From: a bacterium
GTDB taxonomy: Bacteria > UBP6 > UBA1177
Assembly: GCA_022703485.1 (NCBI GenBank)
Contig: JAKLDO010000034.1
Coordinates: 1 to 32,862, forward strand
DNA: 32,862 nucleotides
Direction of reading: 5' to 3'
Positions 23,398 through 32,862 of this stretch are shown one piece after another; within the stretch, counting starts at the first letter, position 1, and each line of letters starts with the position of its first letter. Below the pieces are notes generated by a model. The model was not told the origin of the DNA and did not search any database. It worked only from the letters and a program-made list of their open reading frames with translations. Made by a program: the position numbers and the translations under genes.

Positions 23398-24336
23398 ATG
23401 AAAATAGTCATTGCACTCGGAGGCAACGCGCTTATCAAACCGGGCGACAAAGGGACGATAGAAGACCAGGAACGCAATATTCAGGCTTCCATGGACGGAA
23501 TAATCAAGCTGATAAATGAAGGACACAAAGTTGTCATCACACACGGTAACGGTCCGCAGGCAGGCTCAAGGCTTATAAGAAATGAAATGGCCGAGACCGA
23601 AGTGTATCCCGACCCTCTGGTGATATGTGTCGCCGATACTCAGGGAAGCATGGGATACATGATAGAGCAGGCGGTAATGAACTGCGTGGCAAAGACCGGG
23701 AACAGGCCCAAGGTCGCAACACTTGTTACACAGATAGAGGTCAATCAGAACGATCCTGCATTCCAGAAACCTTCAAAACCGGTAGGACCTTTCTACACCC
23801 AGCAGAAAGCGATCGCTAAAATGAAAGGGGGCTGGAAAATGGTGGAGGACAGCGGAAGAGGTTACAGAAGGGTCGTTCCTTCACCGATGCCTCTGCGTGT
23901 CCTGAATCCCGAAGCTATGTCAACACTGCTTGATGCAGGCTTCACTGTAATTACGGGCGGTGGCGGCGGGATCCCTGTATATCGCAAAGGTAAGGAAGGT
24001 TTCGTGGGGATCGATGCCGTTATTGATAAAGATCTTGCAAGTGTGATGATCGCAAAAACAATAGATGCAGACATGGTCGTAATTCTTACAGGCGTTGAAA
24101 AGGTCGCTGTCAATTTCAAATCCGACAATCCGACATGGCTTGACAGAATGACTGCAAGAGAGGCGGAAAGTTATCTCGCACAGGGCGAATTTCCGGCAGG
24201 AAGTATGGGTCCGAAGATAAAAGCTGCGGTAGATTTCGTGAAAATAAATTCTAATAAAACAGTGCTCATCACTTCAGAAGATAAACTCACTGAAGCCATC
24301 GAAGGGAAGACCGGTACAAGGATTGTTCAGAACTAG
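23398..24336 (+). CDS. arcC: Carbamate kinase
   Basis: It transfers phosphate between carbamoyl phosphate and ADP, giving ATP in catabolic pathways. The 312 residues carry the family signature KIVIALGGNALIKPG at the N terminus, THGNGPQAG (45-53) and the GGGGIPV loop at about residue 190, and end GTRIVQN. GGAG is 5 bp before the ATG at 23398. The window shows no arcA, arcB or carbamoyltransferase, so the carbamoyl-phosphate source is not explained here. The preceding hairpin suggests it may be made at a different level from the GTPase. Confidence 0.92.
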   Translation: MKIVIALGGNALIKPGDKGTIEDQERNIQASMDGIIKLINEGHKVVITHGNGPQAGSRLIRNEMAETEVYPDPLVICVADTQGSMGYMIEQAVMNCVAKTGNRPKVATLVTQIEVNQNDPAFQKPSKPVGPFYTQQKAIAKMKGGWKMVEDSGRGYRRVVPSPMPLRVLNPEAMSTLLDAGFTVITGGGGGIPVYRKGKEGFVGIDAVIDKDLASVMIAKTIDADMVVILTGVEKVAVNFKSDNPTWLDRMTAREAESYLAQGEFPAGSMGPKIKAAVDFVKINSNKTVLITSEDKLTEAIEGKTGTRIVQN

Positions 24337-24363
24337 ATTGATTTTTCCTGAATATTTTCAGAG

Positions 24364-25974
24364 TTAAAGGCAGACACCTGCTTTTGAACATACTCCTGAC
24401 TTGCACTGATTGCTGTCTGTACAGGTTGCACCGGATATAAACTTCATCATACATACACCGACATTTTTTCCAAGATATGTGGTTGCATAACAGAAATGAT
24501 TGTTCGGGGTGGATGTCTGTCCGCACATACTGTCTGTAGGTGTACCCAGTTTACTCAGACATGTCCTGTTACAGGATGTTGTTCCAAATGTATAAACGCT
24601 TGTTAAAGTTGTTGTTCCGGCTGGTGTGTCAATATTTCTATATGTTACGGAACATGTGGCGCAGGTGGAATCAACATTGCAGACTGCTCCGGTTCCGGTA
24701 TCTTCACATGAATCGGGGGACAGATAGCCGGCAGTATTCACATAGGAAGATGGAGTACAGCCTCTGAGAGAGGTATTTGTACAGTTAATAGCAGTACCCC
24801 ATGAGTTCGGTGTGCATTTTTTATAGGTATTTGCACCGGCAGCGGTACAAAATGTGTAATTTGCCGCATACCATGAACTTTCTTTTGCGCAATATGCCGG
24901 AGTATTCGGAACACAGTATTTTATACCGTCAGTTCCGAAGTCATCAAGAGTGCAATCAGCGGATGAGCACTGAACATTATCTGTACAGATGGTGCCGTTA
25001 GGTTTCTTCTGCTGGCACACATTTGATGAATCACAGTAATATCCTGCTGAACAGGGATTAACAGAACAGTCTCCGCCACCGCAGACACCTGTTGTGTTAT
25101 TGCAGGTATAAGGAGTGCAGTTGGTTTTTTCAAGTCCTGTTGTCACACATATTCCTGCTCCGTCACAGAAAGCAGCTTTTGTCGATTCTGTTCCTGTTGA
25201 GCAGAAAGCATCCTGACACTGAATTGAAACATCATATTTCTGGCAGACACCGAGTCCGTCACACATTCCGTTTCTTCCGCATGTTGAAGCATCTTCTGCC
25301 TCACATTCATTTTCAGGATCCGTTCCGGAAAGGAACGGAGTACAAGTTCCTTTATAAAATTCACTTACATTGCAGCTTTCGCAAAGTCCGTTACAGTCGG
25401 AATTACAGCAGACTCCGTCAACGCACTTTCCGCCTTCGCAATCCTCGCCGGAATAAGTAGCTGCATCGCAGTCAGCACCCAGCGCTCCTTTCATTACACA
25501 AAGGTCATCAATATTTTCATAATATTTGGTCTTACATCCTGTGCAAACCCAGTTTTCACCCTGTTGAACGCATTTTCTATTGCTCAGATCGCAGAGAGCA
25601 CATGGATCGGGGGCGATGTCAACATCCGGAACTTCATCAATATCAGCAGTATCACCTGTATCGCTGGTGTCAACATCAGCAGTATCACCCGTATCGCTGG
25701 TGTCAACATCAGCAGTATCACCTGTATCTGATGCGTCAGCATCTGTAGTGTTACCGGTATCAGCTGTATCACCGGTATCAGCTGTATCACCGGTATCAGC
25801 TGTATCACCGGTATCAGCCGTGTCGCCGGTATTTGCAGTGTCATCATCACCATTTTCATCAGTTGCTTCATCTGATGCTTCGTTGTCGTTCTTCACGATC
25901 TTCTTTGTTTCATCACCGCATGAAACAGAAAGCGCAAGTAACGCAAAAAGAACAAACGCAAAAAGTTTTTTCAT
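24364..25974 (-). CDS. Cys-rich lipoprotein with a Thr-Gly-Asp linker
   Basis: The protein has 536 residues. A lipoprotein signal has its acceptor Cys at residue 19 (LALSVSC). Residues 46-112 form an acidic TGDTAD repeat linker, then about 400 residues follow with some 50 cysteines in short modules (CDLSNRKCVQQGENWVC, CDGVCCNSDCNGLC, CQKYDVSIQC, C-N-P-C-S-A-G-Y-Y-C), of the type found in myxobacterial surface proteins. It is expected to stand off the outer membrane, disulfide-bonded. The ATG at 25974 has GGAGG; the longer reading to 26034 lacks it. No enzymatic motif is seen. Confidence 0.8.
   Translation of the reverse strand: MKKLFAFVLFALLALSVSCGDETKKIVKNDNEASDEATDENGDDDTANTGDTADTGDTADTGDTADTGDTADTGNTTDADASDTGDTADVDTSDTGDTADVDTSDTGDTADIDEVPDVDIAPDPCALCDLSNRKCVQQGENWVCTGCKTKYYENIDDLCVMKGALGADCDAATYSGEDCEGGKCVDGVCCNSDCNGLCESCNVSEFYKGTCTPFLSGTDPENECEAEDASTCGRNGMCDGLGVCQKYDVSIQCQDAFCSTGTESTKAAFCDGAGICVTTGLEKTNCTPYTCNNTTGVCGGGDCSVNPCSAGYYCDSSNVCQQKKPNGTICTDNVQCSSADCTLDDFGTDGIKYCVPNTPAYCAKESSWYAANYTFCTAAGANTYKKCTPNSWGTAINCTNTSLRGCTPSSYVNTAGYLSPDSCEDTGTGAVCNVDSTCATCSVTYRNIDTPAGTTTLTSVYTFGTTSCNRTCLSKLGTPTDSMCGQTSTPNNHFCYATTYLGKNVGVCMMKFISGATCTDSNQCKSGVCSKAGVCL
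25639..25839 (-). repeat. Tandem 18-bp coding repeats (ADTGDT), array in the Cys-rich lipoprotein
   Basis: About eleven hexapeptide units, the first five nearly identical at DNA level, later ones diverging to SDTGDTADVDT. The same unit occurs in the SBBP gene at 26929-27180. Confidence 0.85.
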
Positions 25975-26013
25975 CTCCTCCTCCACAAAATAAGGAATAA
26001 TAATTACTGTAAA

Positions 26014-26041
26014 AATGTACTCAGAATAATGCAAAAGTCAA
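26014..26041 (-). promoter_or_regulatory. Promoter of the Cys-rich lipoprotein
   Basis: TTGACT (complement of 26036-26041), 16 bp, TACATT (complement of 26014-26019). The -35 box touches the stop of the upstream NYN gene. Confidence 0.55.
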
Positions 26042-26815
26042 TTAAGCAGGTTTTCTCTTGAGTCTGACATAGACATCACTCGGACCTTCTCCTTCGCTGA
26101 ATCTCAGTTCAAAGAAGTTTTTATATGCCTTAAGAAGCTGTGAAAGCTGTCTGTAGCCGTAAGTTCTGGGATCGAATCCAGGATCAAGCTGACTCAGATA
26201 ATTACCGAAAAGCCCGAGATGGACCCAGTCGGAATCCCCGGCCATTGAAAAAGCCTCTTTCAGCAGAGGTACCGGATTCGGTTTCGCCTGTTTTTTTGAA
26301 GCAGGTTCCTGTTTTTTAGGCTGTTCAACGACCACTTCGACCTCATCAAGGTCTTCGTCCGAGATCTCAAGGTTTTCAGTGTATGTGAAAATATTGCATG
26401 CGTTTACAAAAGGTTTAGGGGTCGTGGTTTTTCCTATTCCTATAACGAACATGCCTGTTTCTCTGATCCTTGTCGCAAGCCTTGTATAGTCGCTGTCTGA
26501 ACTGACGAGGCAGAAAGTATCGACCACTCCGGAATGCAGGATGTCCATTGCATCAATTATCATTGCGCTGTCGGTGGCGTTCTTTCCTACTGTATATCTG
26601 AACTGCTGGATCGGCTGAACTGCATGGTTGTTGAGCGCTTCCTTCCAGCTTTTCATCTGAGGAGTCGTCCAGTCGCCGTAAACCCTTCTTATCGTAATGT
26701 TGCCGAATTTAGCGGCCTCTGCAAGTATTTTAGTTATCAGGGAAGGCTGGGCATTGTCACCGTCAATCAGTACGGCAAGCTTTTTGTTGATCTGGTTAGT
26801 TTTTGCTGATGGCAT
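26042..26815 (-). CDS. NYN-domain RNase-like protein with C-terminal OST-HTH/LOTUS domain
   Basis: Residues about 10-140 form a PIN-like NYN (LabA/Limkain-b1 type) domain: LIDGDN with D18 and D20, GKNATDSAMIIDAMD with D82 and D88, and VSSDSDYTRL with D107 and D109 make the acidic metal centre, all intact. An acidic-Lys linker follows, and residues 185-255 match an OST-HTH/LOTUS fold (LLKEAFSMAGDSDWVHLGLFGNYLSQLDPGFDPRTYGYRQLSQLLKAY), an RNA- or G-quadruplex-binding module. GGAG 6 bp upstream fixes the ATG at 26815. It lies 17 bp after the SBBP gene. Confidence 0.85.
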   Translation of the reverse strand: MPSAKTNQINKKLAVLIDGDNAQPSLITKILAEAAKFGNITIRRVYGDWTTPQMKSWKEALNNHAVQPIQQFRYTVGKNATDSAMIIDAMDILHSGVVDTFCLVSSDSDYTRLATRIRETGMFVIGIGKTTTPKPFVNACNIFTYTENLEISDEDLDEVEVVVEQPKKQEPASKKQAKPNPVPLLKEAFSMAGDSDWVHLGLFGNYLSQLDPGFDPRTYGYRQLSQLLKAYKNFFELRFSEGEGPSDVYVRLKRKPA

Positions 26816-26827
26816 GTATTCTCCTGA

Positions 26828-29610
<2,783 letters not shown>

Positions 29611-29642
29611 AAAAAACCTCCTGCGATTTTTACAACTCAAGC

Positions 29643-29671
29643 ATTGTACATAATATAGGTTTTATTTTCAA
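29643..29671 (-). promoter_or_regulatory. Promoter of the SBBP-NYN operon
   Basis: TTGAAA (complement of 29666-29671), 17 bp, TACAAT (complement of 29643-29648), 33 bp before the start codon. Confidence 0.65.
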
Positions 29672-29694
29672 GTGATAGAGAGAAGTTCAAAAAG

Positions 29695-29723
29695 TTGACT
29701 TGAAATGCCATTCCTTTTAGGAT
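29695..29723 (+). promoter_or_regulatory. Promoter of the membrane AraC gene
   Basis: TTGACT at 29695-29700, a 17-bp spacer and TAGGAT at 29718-29723, divergent from the SBBP promoter 24 bp away. Confidence 0.55.
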
Positions 29724-29755
29724 TTTTTGCTTTTTGAATTTTTTCAGGACTTAAA

Positions 29756-30877
29756 ATGAGTTTTATTCTTGCTCTCGGAGCTTTTCCGGGGATCGTTTTT
29801 GCGGCAATAAAGATATTCAGCAGATCTGAAGATATAAGCAACAGGATCCTGGGTGTGGCTATTTTTTTCTATTCTTCCATGCTGTTTCTGGTATTTCTCG
29901 GGAAATCCAGCTACCTGAACTATTCAAAAGAGTTCATTACCGTCGCCAATTCGTTCATCAGCGTTTCGTGGCCTTTATTCTATCTTTACATTCAGCTTAT
30001 TACGGGTGTTACAGATAAAATATCGAAAAAGCATTCAGTACACATTCTTGCTTTTGCCGGATACATCACTTTTTTTGTCATTCCTGTTTTAACGGTAAGC
30101 GGTCTTCCGGACCTTTTTTTCAGGGTGTCGTTTATTTATTCCCTTGCTGTTTCATCCGGATATTCGCTGTTAATGCTTGTAAATATAATGTCTTATAGAA
30201 AAAAGCTCCTCCAGTTCAGTGCACAGGAGAATGCAGCTAAGATATCGTGGCTTAAATATTCTGTTCTGATATGGCTTTTCATTGACGGGCTTCAGCTTAT
30301 TTTTGTTCCGATGAGAAGTTATTTTCTTGTCTGCTGTCCGTTTATAACTTTAGCTCACGAATTTGTCCTTAATGCCGTTTCAGTTTCATGGATATATCTT
30401 TTTGCATATTTCGCCATGTCCCATCCGGACATATTCTCCCAGTCAAAAAAAATGACCGAATCTTTAAAAGAGGAAAGATCGGCCCCTGCAGCCATAAATG
30501 ATGATTATGCGGAAATTATAGCATCAAGAATTGAAAAAATAATGGCGGAACAGAGGCCTTATCTGGATTTTGACATAAATATCGCAACGCTGGGCGAAAT
30601 GATAAATGTTCAGCCTTATCTTCTGGGAAGATACATTAACACCAGACTCGGAAAGAATTTCATGACCTATATAAATGAGCTTCGTGTGCAGGAAGTGATA
30701 TCAAAGTTCGAAGCCCCTGAATTCGATGATGTCACTATCCTTGAAATATCACTTCAATCGGGATTCCGTACAAAATCGGCATTCAACAGTTTTTTTAAAA
30801 GATCGACCGGGATGACCCCGCTCGAATATAGAAAATCGCTGAAATCAAAGAAAGATCAAGGTGTTGCGGACTCATGA
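29756..30877 (+). CDS. Membrane-bound AraC-family regulator
   Basis: The first 230 residues hold about seven transmembrane helices with few polar residues, then a linker, and the last 100 residues are an AraC-type double helix-turn-helix (INIATLGEMINVQPYLLGRYINTRLGKNFMTYINELRVQEVI and ILEISLQSGFRTKSAFNSFFKRSTGMTPLEYRK). This arrangement is known for regulators that sense a membrane or external signal while bound to the membrane. CAGGA is 6 bp before the ATG. It is divergent from the SBBP operon and 144 bp before a co-directional lipoprotein gene, both plausible targets. Confidence 0.9.
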   Translation: MSFILALGAFPGIVFAAIKIFSRSEDISNRILGVAIFFYSSMLFLVFLGKSSYLNYSKEFITVANSFISVSWPLFYLYIQLITGVTDKISKKHSVHILAFAGYITFFVIPVLTVSGLPDLFFRVSFIYSLAVSSGYSLLMLVNIMSYRKKLLQFSAQENAAKISWLKYSVLIWLFIDGLQLIFVPMRSYFLVCCPFITLAHEFVLNAVSVSWIYLFAYFAMSHPDIFSQSKKMTESLKEERSAPAAINDDYAEIIASRIEKIMAEQRPYLDFDINIATLGEMINVQPYLLGRYINTRLGKNFMTYINELRVQEVISKFEAPEFDDVTILEISLQSGFRTKSAFNSFFKRSTGMTPLEYRKSLKSKKDQGVADS

Positions 30878-31021
30878 CACAGTTCGTGTTTGCAAATTGA
30901 AACCCTTCCCGGATTAGAAAAAGTACTCTTTTACAAAAATTCAGGATCAAGGACGAATTCATCAATCTATTTTGATAAGAAATTCTGTTTTTTTGTTTTT
31001 TTAACTTTTCTGGAGGTTGCA

Positions 31022-32047
31022 ATGAGATTATTGAAGGGATTTCTTGTTCTTTTCACCGTTCTTTTTTTTATTTCCTGTTCCGACAACGAAATAGGTACGG
31101 TTGATGAAGCGGTGGAGCCTGATGATGAAGTTTTTGAAGATGCAGATCAGGTGCAGACGGATGAGGCTGATGATACTGATGGCGAACCGGTCGATGAGTC
31201 CGGTGATGAAGCGATTATTGAGTCTGATAACGATCTTTCCAACGACTTGTCCGACGAAGTTTTAACGGAGTCGGATGAAATTCCCGATTCAGCAGAAATG
31301 ACACAGGAAGATTTCATGAACAGTGTCGAGGGCCGGTACGCACATTATGACATTGTTGCATATTATTCAGACATGGGTTTGATGGGAGTGTTCAAAAATC
31401 TCATAATTTCATACGGTTTTACCACTTTTGAACAGGAAGACGGAAAGCTGAAGATAACTGACCGTTTCTGCCATTCCGAGCAGATCTCAAACCAGAATTT
31501 CACCACGACCGTGCCGGATGCACTTACTCAGGCGATAATTCCCGATTCCACTTTCATGGAGATAAGGCAGGCTGATGACGGAAGTTTCACTCTTTACAGG
31601 CCGCAGACCCCGACCCTTCTCGGAATTGAGTATGACGACCCTTACAACACGCCCCTTCCTGAATCTATAAAACCTGATGATCCGAGGCTTGTGGATGCCG
31701 ACAGTGACGGGAATCCCGGAGTCACTGTTTTTATTGATATGTTCAACAAAACCGAAAAGTTATATATCGCCAGAAGAGAGATATTCGCATTCGAGGCTTC
31801 TCTGATGGAAAGCGGAAATATCGAAGGGATTGTCATTGATAACTCTGAACAGCTCATTATCGATGCGACAAGCCTGCTGCTGAAAAATCAGACCGGTGAA
31901 TGGCTTCAGTTCAGAGGTGAGAACGGTGACGACTATTCTTTGAGCCCGATCCTGCTTGTTCCCATCGACGAAAGCTATGACTGCGTTAAACTGATGCAGG
32001 AAAGAGACTCCTTCTTCCCGCCTAACCCCGCTGTCTGGGAAGACTGA
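31022..32047 (+). CDS. Lipoprotein with acidic linker
   Basis: The signal peptide MRLLKGFLVLFTVLFFISC places the lipidated Cys at residue 19. Residues 20-95 are almost all Asp, Glu, Ser and Gly, a flexible stalk without the exact TGDT repeat seen elsewhere. The remaining 245 residues form an unrecognised globular domain (MNSVEGRYAHYDIVAYY, RPQTPTLLGIEYDDP, VDADSDGNPGVTVFI) that contains a D-x-D-x-D-G calcium-binding-like loop in DADSDGNPGVT. Two cysteines are near FCHSEQ and YDCVKL. GGAGG precedes the ATG at 31022; the longer frame from 30890 has none. Placement next to the AraC gene suggests it is a target. Confidence 0.75.
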   Translation: MRLLKGFLVLFTVLFFISCSDNEIGTVDEAVEPDDEVFEDADQVQTDEADDTDGEPVDESGDEAIIESDNDLSNDLSDEVLTESDEIPDSAEMTQEDFMNSVEGRYAHYDIVAYYSDMGLMGVFKNLIISYGFTTFEQEDGKLKITDRFCHSEQISNQNFTTTVPDALTQAIIPDSTFMEIRQADDGSFTLYRPQTPTLLGIEYDDPYNTPLPESIKPDDPRLVDADSDGNPGVTVFIDMFNKTEKLYIARREIFAFEASLMESGNIEGIVIDNSEQLIIDATSLLLKNQTGEWLQFRGENGDDYSLSPILLVPIDESYDCVKLMQERDSFFPPNPAVWED

Positions 32048-32119
32048 ACCATATCTCGTCACATATTTATCTTGCAAGTTCTTTTATAATATTGCTGAAA
32101 ACATACATATGATTTAGTA

Positions 32120-32148
32120 TTGACATTCTTCGCAGTACGGACTAATAT
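32120..32148 (+). promoter_or_regulatory. Promoter of the MazEF-type pair
   Basis: TTGACA at 32120-32125, a 17-bp spacer and TAATAT at 32143-32148, 27 bp before the antitoxin start. Confidence 0.75.
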
Positions 32149-32175
32149 TATAAAAGATATTTCCGGAGGTGTGTC

Positions 32176-32391
32176 ATGAAAAATATCACGATCGGTCTTG
32201 ATGCAAAAACATTTTTTCTTATCAAGCAGGCTAATCCTAAAAATCTGAGCAAATTTATCCGCGATGCGATTGCAGAAAAAGCGCAGACTGAACTGAACCG
32301 TCAGATTGATGATTATTGTGACAATTTAAAGAGCAGTATGGAGGATTTCGATGGATTCAACAGCGAATCAGAAGAAAACTGGCCAAATTAA
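32176..32391 (+). CDS. Antitoxin of a MazEF-type module
   Basis: The 71-residue protein has a ribbon-helix-helix-like N-terminal strand (KNITIGLDAKTFFLIKQA) and helix (NLSKFIRDAIAEKAQTEL), then a helical acidic tail (MEDFDGFNSESEENW) of the kind that wraps the toxin. CCGGAGG precedes the ATG. Its last 41 bp overlap the toxin gene, so expression is coupled. It is closer to RHH antitoxins than to the AbrB-type MazE. Confidence 0.8.
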   Translation: MKNITIGLDAKTFFLIKQANPKNLSKFIRDAIAEKAQTELNRQIDDYCDNLKSSMEDFDGFNSESEENWPN

Positions 32392-32713
32392 AAGAGGTTC
32401 TATTGTTGTTGTCCAGTTCAATCCTTCAGTCGGGTCAGAGACAAAAAATATCCATTTTGCAGTCGTGGTTTCCATTGATCAGCTGAACAGCCGTTCGCCT
32501 CTTATTTCTGTTGTTCCCATGACAACAAAAGTGGATAGATTCTTTCCTGCATTTGAAGTCATGATCAATGAAACCGGAAAACCCGCCAAAGCAGATTGTG
32601 CACAAGTCAGAACGATCGCCAAGGAACGGGTCGTCGAAATCAAAGGAGCAGTCTCAGAAGAAACACTCACCGAAATCGGCAATAAGATCAAAATGGCTTT
32701 AGGGCTGGATTAA
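32351..32713 (+). CDS. MazF/PemK-family toxin (endoribonuclease)
   Basis: The 120-residue protein has the family start RGSIVVVQFNPSVGSE (15-30, normally RGDIV-x-V-x-F-x-P-x-x-GSE), a middle strand ISVVPMTTKVDRFFP, and ADCAQVRTIAKERV with the usual Gln-x-Arg-x3-K-x-R pattern before the terminal helix. It is expected to cleave mRNA at short single-stranded sites. GGAGG 6 bp before the ATG lies inside the antitoxin gene. Confidence 0.88.
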   Translation: MDSTANQKKTGQIKRGSIVVVQFNPSVGSETKNIHFAVVVSIDQLNSRSPLISVVPMTTKVDRFFPAFEVMINETGKPAKADCAQVRTIAKERVVEIKGAVSEETLTEIGNKIKMALGLD

Positions 32714-32862
32714 ATCTGTTCGGACCCTTTTATTAGGTTTCTTGTGGATATTCTTAATATTGTTTTGTTACTTTATTTTGCTCAGTACGGTATGTGTCAA
32801 CCTTTTTGTCGCCTTTTGTTAAATAATTTTTCATTACCTGTTTTCCGGATTTAAGATCACTT

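Noticed and set aside
24348..24361. Small hairpin CTGAA-TATT-TTCAG between arcC and the Cys-rich lipoprotein
   Set aside because: Only a 5-bp AT-rich stem and no T-run on the proper side in either direction.
25639..25839. Regular short repeats that could suggest a CRISPR array
   Set aside because: Units are contiguous multiples of three with no unique spacers and encode the linker of a lipoprotein.
25580..25993. Long open frame on the plus strand reading [13 protein letters not shown]
   Set aside because: It is the reverse of the ADTGDT repeat array; the low-complexity DNA keeps several frames open. The same applies at 26945-27214.
32714..32862. Tail of the window after the toxin gene
   Set aside because: No gene, hairpin or promoter that I could support.

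Overview
The window looks like the chromosome of an uncultured Gram-negative bacterium. It mixes housekeeping genes (miaB, rpoZ, gpsA, dapB, RNase J, argS) with a dense set of lipoproteins and secreted proteins built on Thr-Gly-Asp / Thr-Ala-Asp linkers, Cys-rich modules, kelch-like and SBBP propeller repeats. Together with a small conserved protein after rpoZ (pattern FNxNxxHRxxxxHIQTE), this style is what I know from Myxococcota and related former Deltaproteobacteria. The placement is an impression from gene content, not a demonstrated assignment. No rRNA, tRNA or CRISPR array was seen.

Layout. 1-3525 (minus): miaB, a DUF151 protein, a PssA-like CDP-alcohol phosphatidyltransferase, and the start of an inositol-phosphate cytidylyltransferase-like protein that runs off the left edge. 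3591-5725 (minus): a small membrane protein and a kelch-type lipoprotein, closed by a strong terminator. 5842-8410: rpoZ plus a translationally coupled small gene (minus), divergent from gpsA-dapB (plus). 8387-11246: a DnaB-like protein with a lost Walker A motif, a divergent WYL regulator with a palindrome between them, and a DUF4143-type ATPase. 11430-14936 (minus): M23 peptidase, RNase J, 3-methyladenine DNA glycosylase in one operon.

14994-17472 is accessory DNA: a 49-residue membrane peptide, an orphan immunity-like gene, the C-terminal stub of what looks like a polymorphic toxin, and two tandem copies (one broken, one whole) of a REP-associated tyrosine transposase bounded by a 27-bp terminal repeat. 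argS follows. Between argS and its convergent neighbour sits a one-gene ATPase cassette flanked by two copies of the argS 3' end, which looks like an insertion at the argS terminus. The cassette's promoter lies between two identical 20-bp palindromic sites.

21993-24336 (plus): a cyclic-2,3-diphosphoglycerate-synthetase-like GTPase and a carbamate kinase. 24364-29610 (minus): a secreted SBBP protein, a NYN-LOTUS RNase-like protein and a Cys-rich lipoprotein; the two surface proteins share the same 18-bp repeat array. 29756-32047 (plus): a membrane-bound AraC regulator and an acidic-linker lipoprotein. 32176-32713: a MazEF-type toxin-antitoxin pair with its own promoter.

The best candidates for something new are the argS-terminal ATPase cassette with its paired operators, the catalytically dead DnaB-like protein facing a WYL regulator, and the transposase/toxin-relic island.
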